Counted from the first letter of the stretch, positions 27,279 to 37,284 are shown. The stretch: DNA of 64,000 nt from Blastococcus tunisiensis (GCF_900112815.1 NZ_FOND01000001.1:94816-158815); one strand, 5' to 3'. Numbers and translations are program-made. The notes: generated from the sequence alone by a model not told the origin.

Positions 27279-28216
27279 CCGCGTCCACCGCCACCACCAC
27301 GCTGCGGCTGGGCACCCGGGGGAGCGCGCTGGCCCGCACGCAGTCCCAGACCGTCGCCGACGCGCTCACCGCCGCCACCGGGGCCGCCGTCGAGCTGGTC
27401 CCCATCGTCACCGAGGGCGACCGGTCGCGGGCCGCGATCCAGCAGCTGGGCGGCACCGGGGTCTTCGTCGCCGCCCTCCGGGACGCGTTGCTCGCCGGCG
27501 AGATCGACCTCGCCGTGCACAGCTACAAGGACCTGCCGACGGCGGTCCAGCCGGGCCTCACCATCGCCGCCGTGCCCGGCCGCGAGGACCCGCGCGATGC
27601 GCTGGTCGCGCGGGACGGGCTCACCCTCGGCGAGCTGCCGCCGGGATCGACGGTCGGCACGGGAGCGCCGCGCCGGGTGGCCCAGCTGCGCGCCCTCGGC
27701 CTCGGCCTGGACGTCGTGCCCATCCGCGGCAACGTGGACACCCGCATGGGCCGGGTGTCGTCGGGCGACCTGGACGCCGTCGTGCTGGCGCGCGCCGGGC
27801 TCTCCCGCCTGGGCCGGCTGGACGCCGTCACCGAGACCCTCGACCCGCTGCAGGTGCTGCCGGCCCCGGCGCAGGGTGCGCTCGCGGTCGAGTGCCGCAG
27901 CGGCGACGCCCGCACGCGGGAGCTGGTCGGCCGGCTGGAGGACTCCTCCGCCCGGTCCTGCGTCGTCGCCGAGCGCAGCGTGCTCGCCACGCTCGAGGCC
28001 GGCTGCAGCGCGCCGGTGGCCGCCTACGCCGAAGTGGCCGAGGGCGACGCCGGCCCCGAACTGTTCCTCCGCGCCTCCGTGACCGCGATCGACGGCAGCG
28101 ACGCCGTCCGCGGCTCGGTGAGCGGCCCGCTCCCGGACGCCGCCGCCCTCGGGCGGGCGCTGGCCGCGGAGCTCCTCGACCGCGGTGCGGCCGAGCTCAT
28201 GGCGGTCGACGCATGA
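27275..28216 (+). CDS. hemC: Porphobilinogen deaminase (hydroxymethylbilane synthase)
   Basis: HemC polymerises four porphobilinogens to hydroxymethylbilane. The 313-residue protein has [14 protein letters not shown] at the N-terminus, the catalytic Asp region HSYKDLPT, the arginine-rich [11 protein letters not shown] and the dipyrromethane cofactor cysteine at about residue 244 ([13 protein letters not shown]). Length is typical. Both ends overlap neighbouring ORFs by ATGA. Confidence 0.97.
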   Translation: MTASTATTTLRLGTRGSALARTQSQTVADALTAATGAAVELVPIVTEGDRSRAAIQQLGGTGVFVAALRDALLAGEIDLAVHSYKDLPTAVQPGLTIAAVPGREDPRDALVARDGLTLGELPPGSTVGTGAPRRVAQLRALGLGLDVVPIRGNVDTRMGRVSSGDLDAVVLARAGLSRLGRLDAVTETLDPLQVLPAPAQGALAVECRSGDARTRELVGRLEDSSARSCVVAERSVLATLEAGCSAPVAAYAEVAEGDAGPELFLRASVTAIDGSDAVRGSVSGPLPDAAALGRALAAELLDRGAAELMAVDA

Positions 28217-28281
28217 TCGCCCCCCTTTCCCAGACCCCAGCACAACAGGCCCTCCGGGCCAGGATCAGGAGCACGCGATGA
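28213..28281 (+). CDS. 22-codon ORF bridging hemC and hemD
   Basis: An ATG overlapping the hemC stop (ATGA at 28213-28216) opens a 22-residue [23 protein letters not shown] plus two residues, whose TGA overlaps the hemD ATG (ATGA at 28278-28281). The hemD ribosome site AGGAG lies inside it. It may simply keep ribosomes moving from hemC to hemD. Whether the peptide matters is unknown. Confidence 0.35.
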   Translation: MIAPLSQTPAQQALRARIRSTR

Positions 28282-29825
28282 CCCGCAACCGCGCGACCGC
28301 AGGCCACGCCGGCCGGGTCGTCTTCGTCGGCGCAGGGCCCGGTGACCCCGGCATGCTCACCGCCCGGGCGACCGCCGCGCTGGCCGGGGCCACCCTCGTC
28401 CTCGTCGACGCGGACGTCTCCGTGGCGGTGCAGGACGCCGTCCGGGACGAGCACCCCGGCGCCGAGCTGAGCCCTGCGGTCGGGGAGCCGGCCGAGGTGG
28501 CGAAGGCGGCCGTCGAGGCGGCCAAGAAGGGCGCGGTCGTCGTCCGGCTGGTCGCCGGTGACCCGTACGCCGCCGACGCCGTGGTCAAGGAGGTGCTGGC
28601 CGTCGGCCGCACGTCCGTGCCGTTCGACGTCGTGCCCGGCGTGGCGACGGCCACCGCCGTCCCGGCGTACGCCGGCGTCGCGACCGGCGGCACGACCGTC
28701 ACCGCCGACCTGCGCAGCGGCGTGGACGTGACGGCGCTCGCCGCCGCGGCCGGGTCGGCCGGGGGCACGCTGGTGCTCCAGGGCACCGCCGAGGACCTGC
28801 CCGACGCCGCCGCCCGGCTGGTCGAGGGCGGGCTGTCGGGCAGCACCCCGGTCGTCGTCACCACCGGTGGTTCGGGGACGGCGCAGAAGAGCGTCGTCGC
28901 CAAGCTCGCCGCCGTGGCCGAGAAGACCGCCGGCCTGGACTCGTTCAGCGGCCCCGTCGTGGCCACCGTCGGCACCGCGGTCGACAAGCGCGCCCGGCTG
29001 TCGTGGTGGGAGAGCCGGCCGCTGTTCGGCTGGCGGGTGCTGGTGCCGCGCACCAAGGACCAGGCCGGCGAGATGAGCGACCGGCTGCGCGCCTACGGTG
29101 CGGTGCCGGTCGAGGTGCCGACCATCGCCGTCGAGCCGCCGCGCAGCCCCGCGCAGATGGACCGGGCCATCAAGGGCCTGGTCACCGGCCGGTACGGCTG
29201 GATCGTGTTCACCTCGGTCAACGCGGTGAAGGCGGTCCGCGAGAAGTTCGCCGAGCTCGGCCTCGACGCCCGCGCGTTCGCCGGCGTCAAGGTCGCCTGC
29301 GTCGGCGAGCAGACCGCCGAGGCCGTGCGCGCGTTCGGCATCCAGCCGGAGCTCGTGCCCAGCGGCGAGCAGTCCAGCCAGGGCCTGCTGGCCGACTTCC
29401 CGCCCTACGACGACGTCTTCGACCCGATCGACCGGGTGCTGCTGCCCCGCGCCGACATCGCCACCGAGACCCTCGCGGCCGGGCTGCAGGAGCGCGGCTG
29501 GGAGATCGACGACGTCACCGCCTACCGCACGGTGCGGGCCGCCCCGCCGGCCGCGTCGGTCCGCGAGGCGATCAAGGGCGGCGGCTTCGACGCGGTCTGC
29601 TTCACCTCGTCGAGCACCGTGCGCAACCTGGTCGGCATCGCCGGCAAGCCGCACGCCAAGACCGTGGTCGCCGTGATCGGCCCCGCCACGGCCGCCAGCG
29701 CGCAGGAGTTCGGCCTGCGGGTGGACGTGCAGCCGGAGACCGCGGCCGTCGGCCCGCTGGTCGACGCGCTCGCCGAGCACGCCCTGTCGCTGCGGGAGGG
29801 CGCGGAGGACGGGGCCGAGAAGTGA
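28278..29825 (+). CDS. hemD: HemD: SUMT-like domain fused to uroporphyrinogen-III synthase
   Basis: The 515-residue protein carries an N-terminal CobA/SUMT-type domain (about 12-240: VFVGAGPGDPGMLTARA, VVPGVATATAVPAYAGV) and a C-terminal uroporphyrinogen-III synthase (about 255-505: LVPRTKDQAGEMSDRLRAYG, IVFTSVNAV, FTSSSTVRNL). HemD cyclises hydroxymethylbilane. The SUMT half lacks the usual YDRLV segment (VLVDADV here) and the glycine-rich GDPFIFGRG loop (GDPYAADAV), so methyltransferase activity is doubtful. The M. tuberculosis counterpart is fused in the same way. Confidence 0.92.
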   Translation: MTRNRATAGHAGRVVFVGAGPGDPGMLTARATAALAGATLVLVDADVSVAVQDAVRDEHPGAELSPAVGEPAEVAKAAVEAAKKGAVVVRLVAGDPYAADAVVKEVLAVGRTSVPFDVVPGVATATAVPAYAGVATGGTTVTADLRSGVDVTALAAAAGSAGGTLVLQGTAEDLPDAAARLVEGGLSGSTPVVVTTGGSGTAQKSVVAKLAAVAEKTAGLDSFSGPVVATVGTAVDKRARLSWWESRPLFGWRVLVPRTKDQAGEMSDRLRAYGAVPVEVPTIAVEPPRSPAQMDRAIKGLVTGRYGWIVFTSVNAVKAVREKFAELGLDARAFAGVKVACVGEQTAEAVRAFGIQPELVPSGEQSSQGLLADFPPYDDVFDPIDRVLLPRADIATETLAAGLQERGWEIDDVTAYRTVRAAPPAASVREAIKGGGFDAVCFTSSSTVRNLVGIAGKPHAKTVVAVIGPATAASAQEFGLRVDVQPETAAVGPLVDALAEHALSLREGAEDGAEK

Positions 29826-30802
29826 CAGCCGGGTTCGCGCGCGGGCGTCGGCTCCGGTCGACGCCCGCGCTCCGGCGGCTGACCGCCCAGACACGGCTGT
29901 CCCCGGCCGACTTCGTGCTGCCCGTCTTCGTCAAGCAGGGCATCGACGAGCCGGTCCCGATCAGCTCGATGCCCGGCGTCGTGCAGCACACCCCGGACTC
30001 GCTCCGGAAGGCCGCGCACGAGGCGGCCGACGCCGGCATCGGCGGGCTCATGCTCTTCGGCATCCCCGGCGAGAAGGACCCGGTCGGCTCGCAGGCCGAC
30101 GCCGCCGACGGGATCGTCAACGTCGCGCTGCAGCAGCTGCGGACCGACCTCGGCGACGAGCTCGTGCTCATGGCCGACCTGTGCCTGTGCGAGTACACCG
30201 ACCACGGGCACTGCGGCGTGGTCACGCCCGCAGGCGTCGTGGACAACGACCCGACGCTGGACCGGTACGCGGCGGTGGCCATCGCCCAGGCGCAGGCCGG
30301 GGCGCACGTCATCGCCCCCAGCGGGATGATGGACGGCCAGGTCGCCGCCATCCGCCGCGCTCTGGACGGCGCCGCGTACACCGAGACGCCGGTGCTGGCC
30401 TACGCCGCCAAGTACGCGAGCGGCTTCTACGGCCCGTTCCGCGAGGCCGCCGAGGGGGCCCCGCAGTTCGGGGACCGCTCGACGTACCAGATGGACCCGC
30501 CCAACGCCGACGAGGCGCTGCGCGAGGTGGCCCAGGACCTGGCCGAGGGCGCCGACGCCGTGATGGTCAAGCCCGCGCTGCCCTACCTGGACATCATCAC
30601 GCGGGTCGCCGACGCGGTGCACGTACCGGTCAGCGCCTACCAGGTCAGCGGCGAGTACGCGATGGTCGAGGCGGCCGCCGCCAACGGCTGGGTCGACCGC
30701 GAGCGGGCGATCCTGGAGACCCTCACGTCCATCCGCCGCGCCGGGGCCGGCACGGTGCTCACCTACTGGGCGGTCGAAGCGGCGCGTCTGGTCGCCCGCT
30801 GA
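29822..30802 (+). CDS. hemB: Delta-aminolevulinic acid dehydratase (porphobilinogen synthase)
   Basis: HemB condenses two 5-aminolevulinates to porphobilinogen. The 326-residue enzyme has the zinc-type cysteine motif DLCLCEYTDHGHCG (about 118-131), the first active lysine in YAAKYASGFYGPFREA and the Schiff-base lysine in DAVMVKPALPYLDI. The allosteric Mg site arginine/glutamate pattern near the C-terminus is kept. Three Cys ligands make zinc dependence likely. The GTG overlaps the hemD stop. Confidence 0.97.
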   Translation: MTAGFARGRRLRSTPALRRLTAQTRLSPADFVLPVFVKQGIDEPVPISSMPGVVQHTPDSLRKAAHEAADAGIGGLMLFGIPGEKDPVGSQADAADGIVNVALQQLRTDLGDELVLMADLCLCEYTDHGHCGVVTPAGVVDNDPTLDRYAAVAIAQAQAGAHVIAPSGMMDGQVAAIRRALDGAAYTETPVLAYAAKYASGFYGPFREAAEGAPQFGDRSTYQMDPPNADEALREVAQDLAEGADAVMVKPALPYLDIITRVADAVHVPVSAYQVSGEYAMVEAAAANGWVDRERAILETLTSIRRAGAGTVLTYWAVEAARLVAR

Positions 30803-30806
30803 TCCC

Positions 30807-31298
30807 ATGACCCCCTACGTCGAGCACGGCGGGTCGTGGCGGCCCCTCGGGATCGTGGCCGCCGCGTTCGCCGCGTTCCTCGTGCTGGACGTCGTCCTGC
30901 CCGGGCCGGACATCGCTCCGCTCGTCTGGGTCGTCGTGGTCGTCGTCGTCCTCGGCATCGTCGCGGTCGGCACGCTGTCCGCCCGCCGGGTGTGGACGGT
31001 GCGGGTGGCCGACGGCCGGCTGTCCGTCGGCCGCGAGGACGTGGCGCTCTCCGACGTCGACGTCGACCACCTGCGCGCGGTCGACTCGGGGGTCGACGCG
31101 GGTGCGCCGGTGCTCGGGGGTGGCTGGTCGCTGCCGCGCGGGCGGACCGGGCTGCCGCTGCGCCTGGCCGACGGTCGGACCGTCCTGGTGCCGACCCGCG
31201 ACCCGGCCGCCCTGTACGAGGCGCTCGTGCTGCGTGTGGCCGACACCTCCGGCACCCGTGACCGCGCATCGGGAGCAGAGGGGACACTTGGCTCGTGA
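30807..31298 (+). CDS. Two-TM hypothetical protein with PH-like tail
   Basis: This 163-residue protein has two hydrophobic segments (about 14-32 and 38-58) and then a beta-rich domain, [22 protein letters not shown] and [21 protein letters not shown], resembling the bacterial PH/DUF3093 type. M. tuberculosis has a membrane protein at the same place after hemB. Function is unknown. It sits between hemB (4 bp) and hemL (4-bp overlap), so it is co-expressed with the haem genes. Confidence 0.72.
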   Translation: MTPYVEHGGSWRPLGIVAAAFAAFLVLDVVLPGPDIAPLVWVVVVVVVLGIVAVGTLSARRVWTVRVADGRLSVGREDVALSDVDVDHLRAVDSGVDAGAPVLGGGWSLPRGRTGLPLRLADGRTVLVPTRDPAALYEALVLRVADTSGTRDRASGAEGTLGS

Positions 31299-32695
31299 CC
31301 TCGCTGGACAGCTCCACCCATCCCTACGAGGCCCCGGTCTCGGCCGACCTCTTCGCCCGTGGCCGCGGAATCATCCCGGGCGGCGTGAACAGCCCGGTGC
31401 GCGCCTTCCAGGCCGTCGGCGGCACCCCGCGGTTCATGGTCGAGGGATCCGGTCCCTGGATCACCGACGCCGACGGGCGGCGCTACGTCGACCTGGTCAG
31501 CTCGTGGGGGCCGATGATCCTCGGTCACGCGCACCCCGCCGTCGTCGAGGCGGTCTCCGCGGCGGCCCGGCGCGGTCTCTCGTTCGGCGCACCCACCGAG
31601 GGCGAGCTGGACCTCGCCGAGGAGATCCGGTCGCGGGTGGCCCCCGTGGAGCGGGTGCGGCTGGTCAGCTCCGGGACCGAGGCGGTCATGTCGGCGATCC
31701 GGTTGGCGCGCGGCGCGACCGGCCGCCCCGTCGTCGTCAAGTTCGCCGGCAACTACCACGGCCACGTCGACGCGCTGCTGGCCTCGGCGGGCTCCGGCGT
31801 CGCGACGCTGTTGGCTGCCTCCGGCTCCGACGTCGCCCGGCTCGGCCAGCCGGACACCCCGGGCGTCACCACCGGTGCCGCCGCCGACACCGTCGTCCTG
31901 CCCTACAACGACGTCGCCGCCGTCGAGGCCGTGTTCGCCGAGCGCGGCGCGGAGATCGCCTGCGTCATCAGCGAGGCGGCGGCGGGCAACATGGGCGTCG
32001 TCCCCCCGCTGGACGGCTTCAACGCCGAGCTGCGCCGGATCACCGCCGCGCACGGCGCGCTGCTGGTCCTGGACGAGGTCATGACCGGCTTCCGCGTCTC
32101 CCGCTCGGGCTGGTACGGCCTGGACCCGGTCGACGCGGACCTGTTCACCTTCGGAAAGGTCATGGGCGGCGGGCTGCCGGCCGCGGCCTTCGGCGGGCGG
32201 GCGGACCTGATGGACCAGCTGGCCCCGACCGGGCCGGTCTACCAGGCGGGCACGCTGTCGGGGAACCCGGTGGCCGTCGCCGCCGGCCTGACCACGCTGC
32301 GGCACTGCACCGACGAGGTCTACGCGCACTGCGACGAGGTCGCCGCCGTGCTGCGCGGCGCCGCCAGCGCCGCGCTGTTCGCCGCGGGCGTGCCGCACCG
32401 CGTGCAGCAGGCGGGCAGCATGTTCTCCGTCTTCTTCGTGCCCGACGAGCGGCAGGTCCGCGACTACGACGACGCGCGGACCCAGGACGTCTCCCGCTAC
32501 ACCGCCTTCTTCCACGCGCTGCTGGCCCGCGGGGTCTACCTGCCGCCGTCGGCCTTCGAGGCGTGGTTCGTCAACGCGGCGCTGTCCGGCGAGGCGCTCG
32601 ACCGGGTCCTCGAGGCACTGCCGGCCGCCGCGCGCGCGGCCGCGGAGGTCGGCGAGCACCGGAGCGGCGAGCTGCCGAGCGAGAGGTCCTCATGA
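31295..32695 (+). CDS. hemL: Glutamate-1-semialdehyde 2,1-aminomutase
   Basis: HemL converts glutamate-1-semialdehyde to 5-aminolevulinate using PLP/PMP. The 466-residue class III aminotransferase-fold enzyme has [32 protein letters not shown], the cofactor aspartate in [14 protein letters not shown] and Schiff-base Lys288 in [15 protein letters not shown]. It completes the C5 route with hemA. The GTG start overlaps the upstream membrane-protein gene. Confidence 0.97.
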   Translation: MTSLDSSTHPYEAPVSADLFARGRGIIPGGVNSPVRAFQAVGGTPRFMVEGSGPWITDADGRRYVDLVSSWGPMILGHAHPAVVEAVSAAARRGLSFGAPTEGELDLAEEIRSRVAPVERVRLVSSGTEAVMSAIRLARGATGRPVVVKFAGNYHGHVDALLASAGSGVATLLAASGSDVARLGQPDTPGVTTGAAADTVVLPYNDVAAVEAVFAERGAEIACVISEAAAGNMGVVPPLDGFNAELRRITAAHGALLVLDEVMTGFRVSRSGWYGLDPVDADLFTFGKVMGGGLPAAAFGGRADLMDQLAPTGPVYQAGTLSGNPVAVAAGLTTLRHCTDEVYAHCDEVAAVLRGAASAALFAAGVPHRVQQAGSMFSVFFVPDERQVRDYDDARTQDVSRYTAFFHALLARGVYLPPSAFEAWFVNAALSGEALDRVLEALPAAARAAAEVGEHRSGELPSERSS

Positions 32696-33339
32696 GCGAC
32701 ACCGGCTCCGGCACCACGACGGTCCACCTCCTCCGGCACGGCGAGGTCCACAACCCGGCCAAGATCCTCTACGGCCGGCTGCCGGGCTACCGGCTGTCCG
32801 ACGCCGGTGTGGAGATGGCGAAGAAGGCGGCGGACTGGTTCGCGGACAAGGACGTCGTCCACCTGGTGTGCAGTCCGCTGGAGCGCACCCGGCAGACCGC
32901 ACAGCCGCTGGCCGACGCCCGCGGCCTCGAGATCCACGTCGACGAGCGGATCATCGAGGCCGGCAACGCGTTCGAGGGCCAGACCGTCGAGGGGGGCAAC
33001 GGCGTCTGGCGGGCGCCCCGCCACTGGTGGAAGCTGCGCAACCCCATGCGCCCGTCCTGGGGCGAGCCCTACGTCGAGATCGCCGCCCGCATGATCGCCG
33101 CGGTCGAGGCAGCCCGGGACGAGGCCCGCGGCCACGCCGCCGTGCTCGTCAGCCACCAGTTGCCCATCTGGACGGTGCGCCTGCACGTGGAGGGACGCCG
33201 GTTCGCCCACGACCCGCGCCGCCGGGAGTGCAGCCTGGCCAGCGTCACCTCCCTCACCTATGACGGCGACCGGCTCGACGGGGTGTCCTACGCCGAGCCG
33301 GCCGGGGCGACGCCGCCCGATGCGGTGCCCGGCGCATGA
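32692..33339 (+). CDS. Histidine phosphatase family protein
   Basis: This 215-residue protein starts with the phosphohistidine motif [12 protein letters not shown], with [14 protein letters not shown] and the second histidine in [17 protein letters not shown]. It belongs to the broad phosphatase branch of the dPGM superfamily rather than to the mutases. M. tuberculosis has a similar gene after hemL. The ATG overlaps the hemL stop and its own end overlaps the TlpA-like gene (ATGA). The substrate is unknown. Confidence 0.88.
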   Translation: MSDTGSGTTTVHLLRHGEVHNPAKILYGRLPGYRLSDAGVEMAKKAADWFADKDVVHLVCSPLERTRQTAQPLADARGLEIHVDERIIEAGNAFEGQTVEGGNGVWRAPRHWWKLRNPMRPSWGEPYVEIAARMIAAVEAARDEARGHAAVLVSHQLPIWTVRLHVEGRRFAHDPRRRECSLASVTSLTYDGDRLDGVSYAEPAGATPPDAVPGA

Positions 33340-33908
33340 GGCGGCTCCTGTTCGGGCTGGTCGCCGCGCTGCTGCTGGCCGGCTGCTCGTCCGGGGCCGA
33401 CGCGGTCGAGGTCAACTCCGGCGGCGAGTTCCGCTTCGTCGAGGCGACGCCGACCGGGGAGGTCATCCCGCCCGGGGAGCGGGCCACCGCGCCGGAGTTC
33501 TCCGGCACCCTGCTCGGGGGCGGGGAGTTCTCCTCCGCCGAGCTCTCCGGTGACGTCGCCGTCCTCAACTTCTGGGGATCCTGGTGCGCTCCCTGCCGGG
33601 TGGAGACGCCGGAGTTCCAGGAGGTCTACGCCGACGTGCGCGACGACGGCGTGCAGTTCCTCGGGCTGAACGTCAAGGAGACGGACGAGCAGTTCGCCCT
33701 GGCGTTCATCGAGCGCTTCGGCATCGAGTTCCCCTCGCTCTACGATCCGCGCGGCGAGGTGGCCCTGGCCTTCCGGGACTACCCCGCGCGGGCCGTGCCC
33801 TCCACGATCGTCCTCGACCGGGAGGGCCGCGTCGCCGCCGTCTACACCGGTGAGGTCGCCCAGGAGGACCTGCGGCGCGTGCTCGCCCAGGTGCTCGGGG
33901 AGGCCTGA
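33336..33908 (+). CDS. TlpA-like thiol-disulfide lipoprotein (cytochrome c maturation)
   Basis: This 190-residue exported thioredoxin has a signal peptide with lipobox LLAGC (cysteine at about residue 20) and the redox motif GSWCAPCRVETPEF, plus a cis-proline in ARAVPSTIVLD. It is expected outside the membrane, where it keeps apocytochrome c haem-binding cysteines reduced, receiving electrons from CcdA. It lies first in the tlpA-ccdA-resB-ccsB set, as in M. tuberculosis. Confidence 0.92.
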   Translation: MRRLLFGLVAALLLAGCSSGADAVEVNSGGEFRFVEATPTGEVIPPGERATAPEFSGTLLGGGEFSSAELSGDVAVLNFWGSWCAPCRVETPEFQEVYADVRDDGVQFLGLNVKETDEQFALAFIERFGIEFPSLYDPRGEVALAFRDYPARAVPSTIVLDREGRVAAVYTGEVAQEDLRRVLAQVLGEA

Positions 33909-33909
33909 C

Positions 33910-34716
33910 GTGGGGGAGACCTTCGCCGGCCTGGTCAGCGACGGGCCGCTGCTCGTCGCGGCCGCCGTGGCCGCGCTCGTCGGGCTGGTCAGCTTCGCCT
34001 CACCGTGCGTGCTGCCGCTGGTGCCGGGCTACCTGTCCTACGTCACCGGGCTGGTCGGGTCGGGTGCGGCGTCGGCCGGACCGTCCGGGGGCGGCGGGAC
34101 GGCGACCGCCGTCCGCACCGACGTGCCGCCGCGCGCCCGCATGGTGCTGGGCGCGTCCCTGTTCGTGCTGGGCTTCACCGTGGTGTTCGTGGCCTTCGGT
34201 GCCGCGTTCGGCGGGCTCGGCCGGCTGATGCTCGAGCACGCCGACCTGCTCAACCGGGTCTTCGGGGTCGTCACCGTCGTCGTCGGGCTGGCCTTCCTCG
34301 GCTGGCTGCCCGTCCTGCAGGGGACCAGGCGGCTCTCCGCCCGCCCGGTGGCCGGGCTCGCCGGTGCGCCGCTGCTGGGCATCGTCTTCGGACTGGGCTG
34401 GACCCCGTGCCTGGGGCCGACCCTGTCGGCGGTCTACTCGCTCGCGTTCTCCGAGGCCACGGCGACCCGCGGCGCGCTGCTCAGCGTCGCCTACTGCATC
34501 GGCCTCGGGGTGCCCTTCGTGCTCGTCGCGCTCGGCGCGCGCTGGGCGGTCGGCGCCACCTCGTTCCTGCGCCGGCACGCCCGGTCGGTCACCCGCTTCG
34601 GGGGCGCGGTGCTGGTGCTGGTCGGCCTGCTCCTGCTCACCGGCGCGTGGACCGAGCTGATGGAGTGGCTGCGCTCCTGGCTGGCCGCTACCGGGTTCGC
34701 GGAGACGTCGCTGTGA
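33910..34716 (+). CDS. ccdA: Cytochrome c biogenesis membrane protein CcdA
   Basis: CcdA carries reducing equivalents from cytoplasmic thioredoxin across the membrane. The 268-residue protein has six hydrophobic segments and the paired cysteine motifs FASPCVLPLVPGYL in the first helix and GLGWTPCLGPTLSA in the fourth. A Gly/Ser/Thr-rich loop after the second helix is longer than in compact homologues. GTG at 33910 is just after the TlpA-like stop, and its own stop overlaps resB (GTGA). Confidence 0.93.
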   Translation: MGETFAGLVSDGPLLVAAAVAALVGLVSFASPCVLPLVPGYLSYVTGLVGSGAASAGPSGGGGTATAVRTDVPPRARMVLGASLFVLGFTVVFVAFGAAFGGLGRLMLEHADLLNRVFGVVTVVVGLAFLGWLPVLQGTRRLSARPVAGLAGAPLLGIVFGLGWTPCLGPTLSAVYSLAFSEATATRGALLSVAYCIGLGVPFVLVALGARWAVGATSFLRRHARSVTRFGGAVLVLVGLLLLTGAWTELMEWLRSWLAATGFAETSL

Positions 34717-36335
34717 CGATCACCGCACCGCCCCGGCCGCCGGCCGCCGCGCCCCCGCCCGCACGGCCGTCGTCCGGGCGCCGGGTCGCCGGGCTGCTGC
34801 TGCGGTGGTGGCGCCGGCTCACCGCCATGCGCACGGCCATCGTGCTGCTCTTCCTCCTCGCGCTCGCCGCCGTCCCCGGGTCTCTGCTCCCGCAGCGCTC
34901 GCTGTCGCAGAACAACGTCAACCAGTACTTCGCCGACCACCCGTCGCTGGCGCCGGTCCTCGACCGGCTCTACCTGTTCGACGTCTTCAGCTCGCCCTGG
35001 TTCGCCGCCGTCTACCTGCTGCTGTTCGTCTCGCTGATCGGCTGCGTCCTGCCGCGCGGGCTCGAGCACTACCGGGCGATGCGGGCGGCGCCGCCACCGG
35101 CGCCGCGCAACCTGCTCCGGCTGCCCGACGCCGGGGAGCTGCCCACCGCGCTGCCGGCCGGGCAGGCCCTCGACGTGGTCGAGGAGGAGCTGCGGGTCCG
35201 GCGCTTCCGCGTCGTCCGGCGGGAGGGGGAGCTGTCGGCCGAGAAGGGCTACCTCAAGGAGACCGGCAACCTGCTGTTCCACCTGTCGCTGGTGGCCCTG
35301 CTGCTCGGGCTGGCCGGGGGCAAGCTCTGGGGCTACGAGGGCAGCATCCTGGTGACCGAGGGCCAGGGGTTCTGCAACTCCTTCCAGCAGTACGACACGT
35401 ACTCGGCCGGCCCCCTGGTCGACAGCGGGGACCTCAGCCCGCTGTGCGTCGACCTCGAGGACTTCCGTGCGGAGTACGAGGACAACCTGACCGCGGCCTC
35501 CTTCACCGCCGACATCGGCTACGGCGCTCCCGGGGAGGAGGGCCGGACGACCACCATCGGGGTCAACGACCCGCTGCGCCTCGACGGCGACCGGGTCTAC
35601 ACGACCGGGCACGGGTTCAGCCCCACGTTCACCGTCACGCGGCCCGACGGCACCTCGCTGGAGGACGTCTCGGTGCCCTTCCTGCCCTCGGACCAGGCGA
35701 CGATGGCCAGCCAGGGGGCGCTGAAGGTGCCGGATCTGCGGCCCGACGGCGAGGACCAGCTCGCGGTGGAGGGCTTCTTCGCCCCCACCGGCCTGGTGCA
35801 GGGCGGCGTCCTGACCTCGGTGGACCCGCGGCCGCTCGCCCCGCAGGTGGCGCTCGTGGCGTACCAGGGCTACCTGGGGCTGGACTCGGGCATCCCGCAG
35901 TCGGTGTACTCCCTGGACTCCGCGCAGATCGACCGCGGCAGCCTCACCGAGGTCGGTTCGGCGAACCTCTCGGTGGGCGAGGCGATGACGCTGCCCGACG
36001 GCACCACCATCGCGTTCACCGGCTACCGGCAGTTCGCCGCCTTCCAGTACTCCCACGACCCCGGGCAGCTGTGGGTGCTGGGCTCCTCGATCGCCCTGCT
36101 CACCGGCCTGCTCGGCATGCTGCTGCTGCGCCGCGAGCGGGTCTTCGCCCGGGCCGCCGCCGCGCCGGGCGACGGCGGTACCGTGCTCACGCTGGCCTCG
36201 ATCACCCGGGGGAGCGGTGAGAACGCTCCGCGGTTCGCCGCGCTGACCGACGACCTGACCAACGCGCTCACCGCGCGCCGATCCGCACCGCGCTCACCTG
36301 GACCTGGACCGGAGGACCCCCCGCGTGTCTCCTGA
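34713..36335 (+). CDS. resB: Cytochrome c biogenesis protein ResB (Ccs1)
   Basis: ResB forms, with CcsB, the System II haem transporter and cytochrome c synthetase. The 540-residue protein has four membrane helices (about 40-60, 96-115, 188-206 and 452-470), a large external domain between helices three and four, and the GYLKETGNLLFHLSLVALL signature before helix three. The N-terminus is Pro-rich and cytoplasmic. It overlaps ccdA and ccsB, so the set is probably an assembly operon. Confidence 0.93.
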   Translation: MTITAPPRPPAAAPPPARPSSGRRVAGLLLRWWRRLTAMRTAIVLLFLLALAAVPGSLLPQRSLSQNNVNQYFADHPSLAPVLDRLYLFDVFSSPWFAAVYLLLFVSLIGCVLPRGLEHYRAMRAAPPPAPRNLLRLPDAGELPTALPAGQALDVVEEELRVRRFRVVRREGELSAEKGYLKETGNLLFHLSLVALLLGLAGGKLWGYEGSILVTEGQGFCNSFQQYDTYSAGPLVDSGDLSPLCVDLEDFRAEYEDNLTAASFTADIGYGAPGEEGRTTTIGVNDPLRLDGDRVYTTGHGFSPTFTVTRPDGTSLEDVSVPFLPSDQATMASQGALKVPDLRPDGEDQLAVEGFFAPTGLVQGGVLTSVDPRPLAPQVALVAYQGYLGLDSGIPQSVYSLDSAQIDRGSLTEVGSANLSVGEAMTLPDGTTIAFTGYRQFAAFQYSHDPGQLWVLGSSIALLTGLLGMLLLRRERVFARAAAAPGDGGTVLTLASITRGSGENAPRFAALTDDLTNALTARRSAPRSPGPGPEDPPRVS

Positions 36336-37284
36336 CGAGCTGGCCTCGCTGTCGGACAGCCTCTTCTCGATCAGCATCGCCCTGTACTCACTGGCCATGG
36401 TCGCGTTCAGCGCCCAGCTGGCGTTCGGCCGCCGCGCGGCGCGCACCCGCGAACTGGTCGGGGCCGGCGGGCCGGCCGGGGAGCTGCCCACCGAGGCCCC
36501 GGCGGCCGCCGAGGGCGGCCGGGGACGGCGCTGGGGCACCGTGGCCATGGTCCTGGCCGCCCTCGGGGCGGTGGCCCACGGTGGCGTGCTGGTCGCCCGC
36601 GGCCTGGCCGCGGACCGGTTGCCGTGGGGCAACATGTACGAGTTCTCGACTGCCACGGTGTTCGTCGCGGTCGTCGCCTACCTGGTCTTCGCGCTGCGGG
36701 CGCCCGGGCTGCGGCACATCGGGCTGTTCGTCCTGGCCCCGGTCGTGCTCTCGATGGTGCTGATCGGGTTGTTCCTGTACGCCGAGGCGGGACCGCTCGT
36801 CGCCGCGCTGCGCTCGTACTGGCTGGCCATCCACGTGAGCACGGCCATCATCGGTTTCGGTGTCTTCTTCGTGAGCGGTATCGCCAGCGTCCTGTACCTG
36901 GCCGCGACCAGGCACGAGGAGCGGGTGGCCGCCGGGGAGCGGCCCGGGAGCCTGCTCTCCCGGCTGCCCGGCGCGGCGGCCCTGGACCGCGTCGCGCACC
37001 GCACCGCCGTCTTCGGCTTCCCGATCTGGACCTTCACGGTCATCGCCGGTGCGATCTGGGCCGAGGCGGCGTGGGGCCGGTTCTGGGGCTGGGACCCCAA
37101 GGAGACCTGGGCCTTCATCGCCTGGGTCGTCTACGCCGCCTACCTGCACGCCCGCACGACCGCCGGCTGGCGCGGCACACCGGCAGCGTGGGTGAACGTC
37201 GTCGGCCTCGGCGTCATGATCTTCAACCTGACGTTCGTGAACATGGTCTCGACGGGTCTGCACAGCTATGCCGGGGTGAACTGA
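36325..37284 (+). CDS. ccsB: Cytochrome c biogenesis protein CcsB/CcsA family
   Basis: This 319-residue polytopic protein carries the haem-binding WWD-type motif WGWDPKETWAFIAW near residue 255, with histidines in nearby helices (LAIHVSTAIIGFG and YAAYLHARTT) as likely haem ligands. It moves haem outward and attaches it to apocytochrome c together with ResB. The GTG start overlaps resB by 11 bp. This closes the System II cluster. Confidence 0.94.
   Translation: MSPDELASLSDSLFSISIALYSLAMVAFSAQLAFGRRAARTRELVGAGGPAGELPTEAPAAAEGGRGRRWGTVAMVLAALGAVAHGGVLVARGLAADRLPWGNMYEFSTATVFVAVVAYLVFALRAPGLRHIGLFVLAPVVLSMVLIGLFLYAEAGPLVAALRSYWLAIHVSTAIIGFGVFFVSGIASVLYLAATRHEERVAAGERPGSLLSRLPGAAALDRVAHRTAVFGFPIWTFTVIAGAIWAEAAWGRFWGWDPKETWAFIAWVVYAAYLHARTTAGWRGTPAAWVNVVGLGVMIFNLTFVNMVSTGLHSYAGVN

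Noticed and set aside
28197-29894. Long minus-strand open frame opposite hemD
   Set aside because: Composition is typical of an antisense shadow in a high-GC genome (Gly/Arg/Asp/His-rich); the plus strand carries clear HemD motifs.
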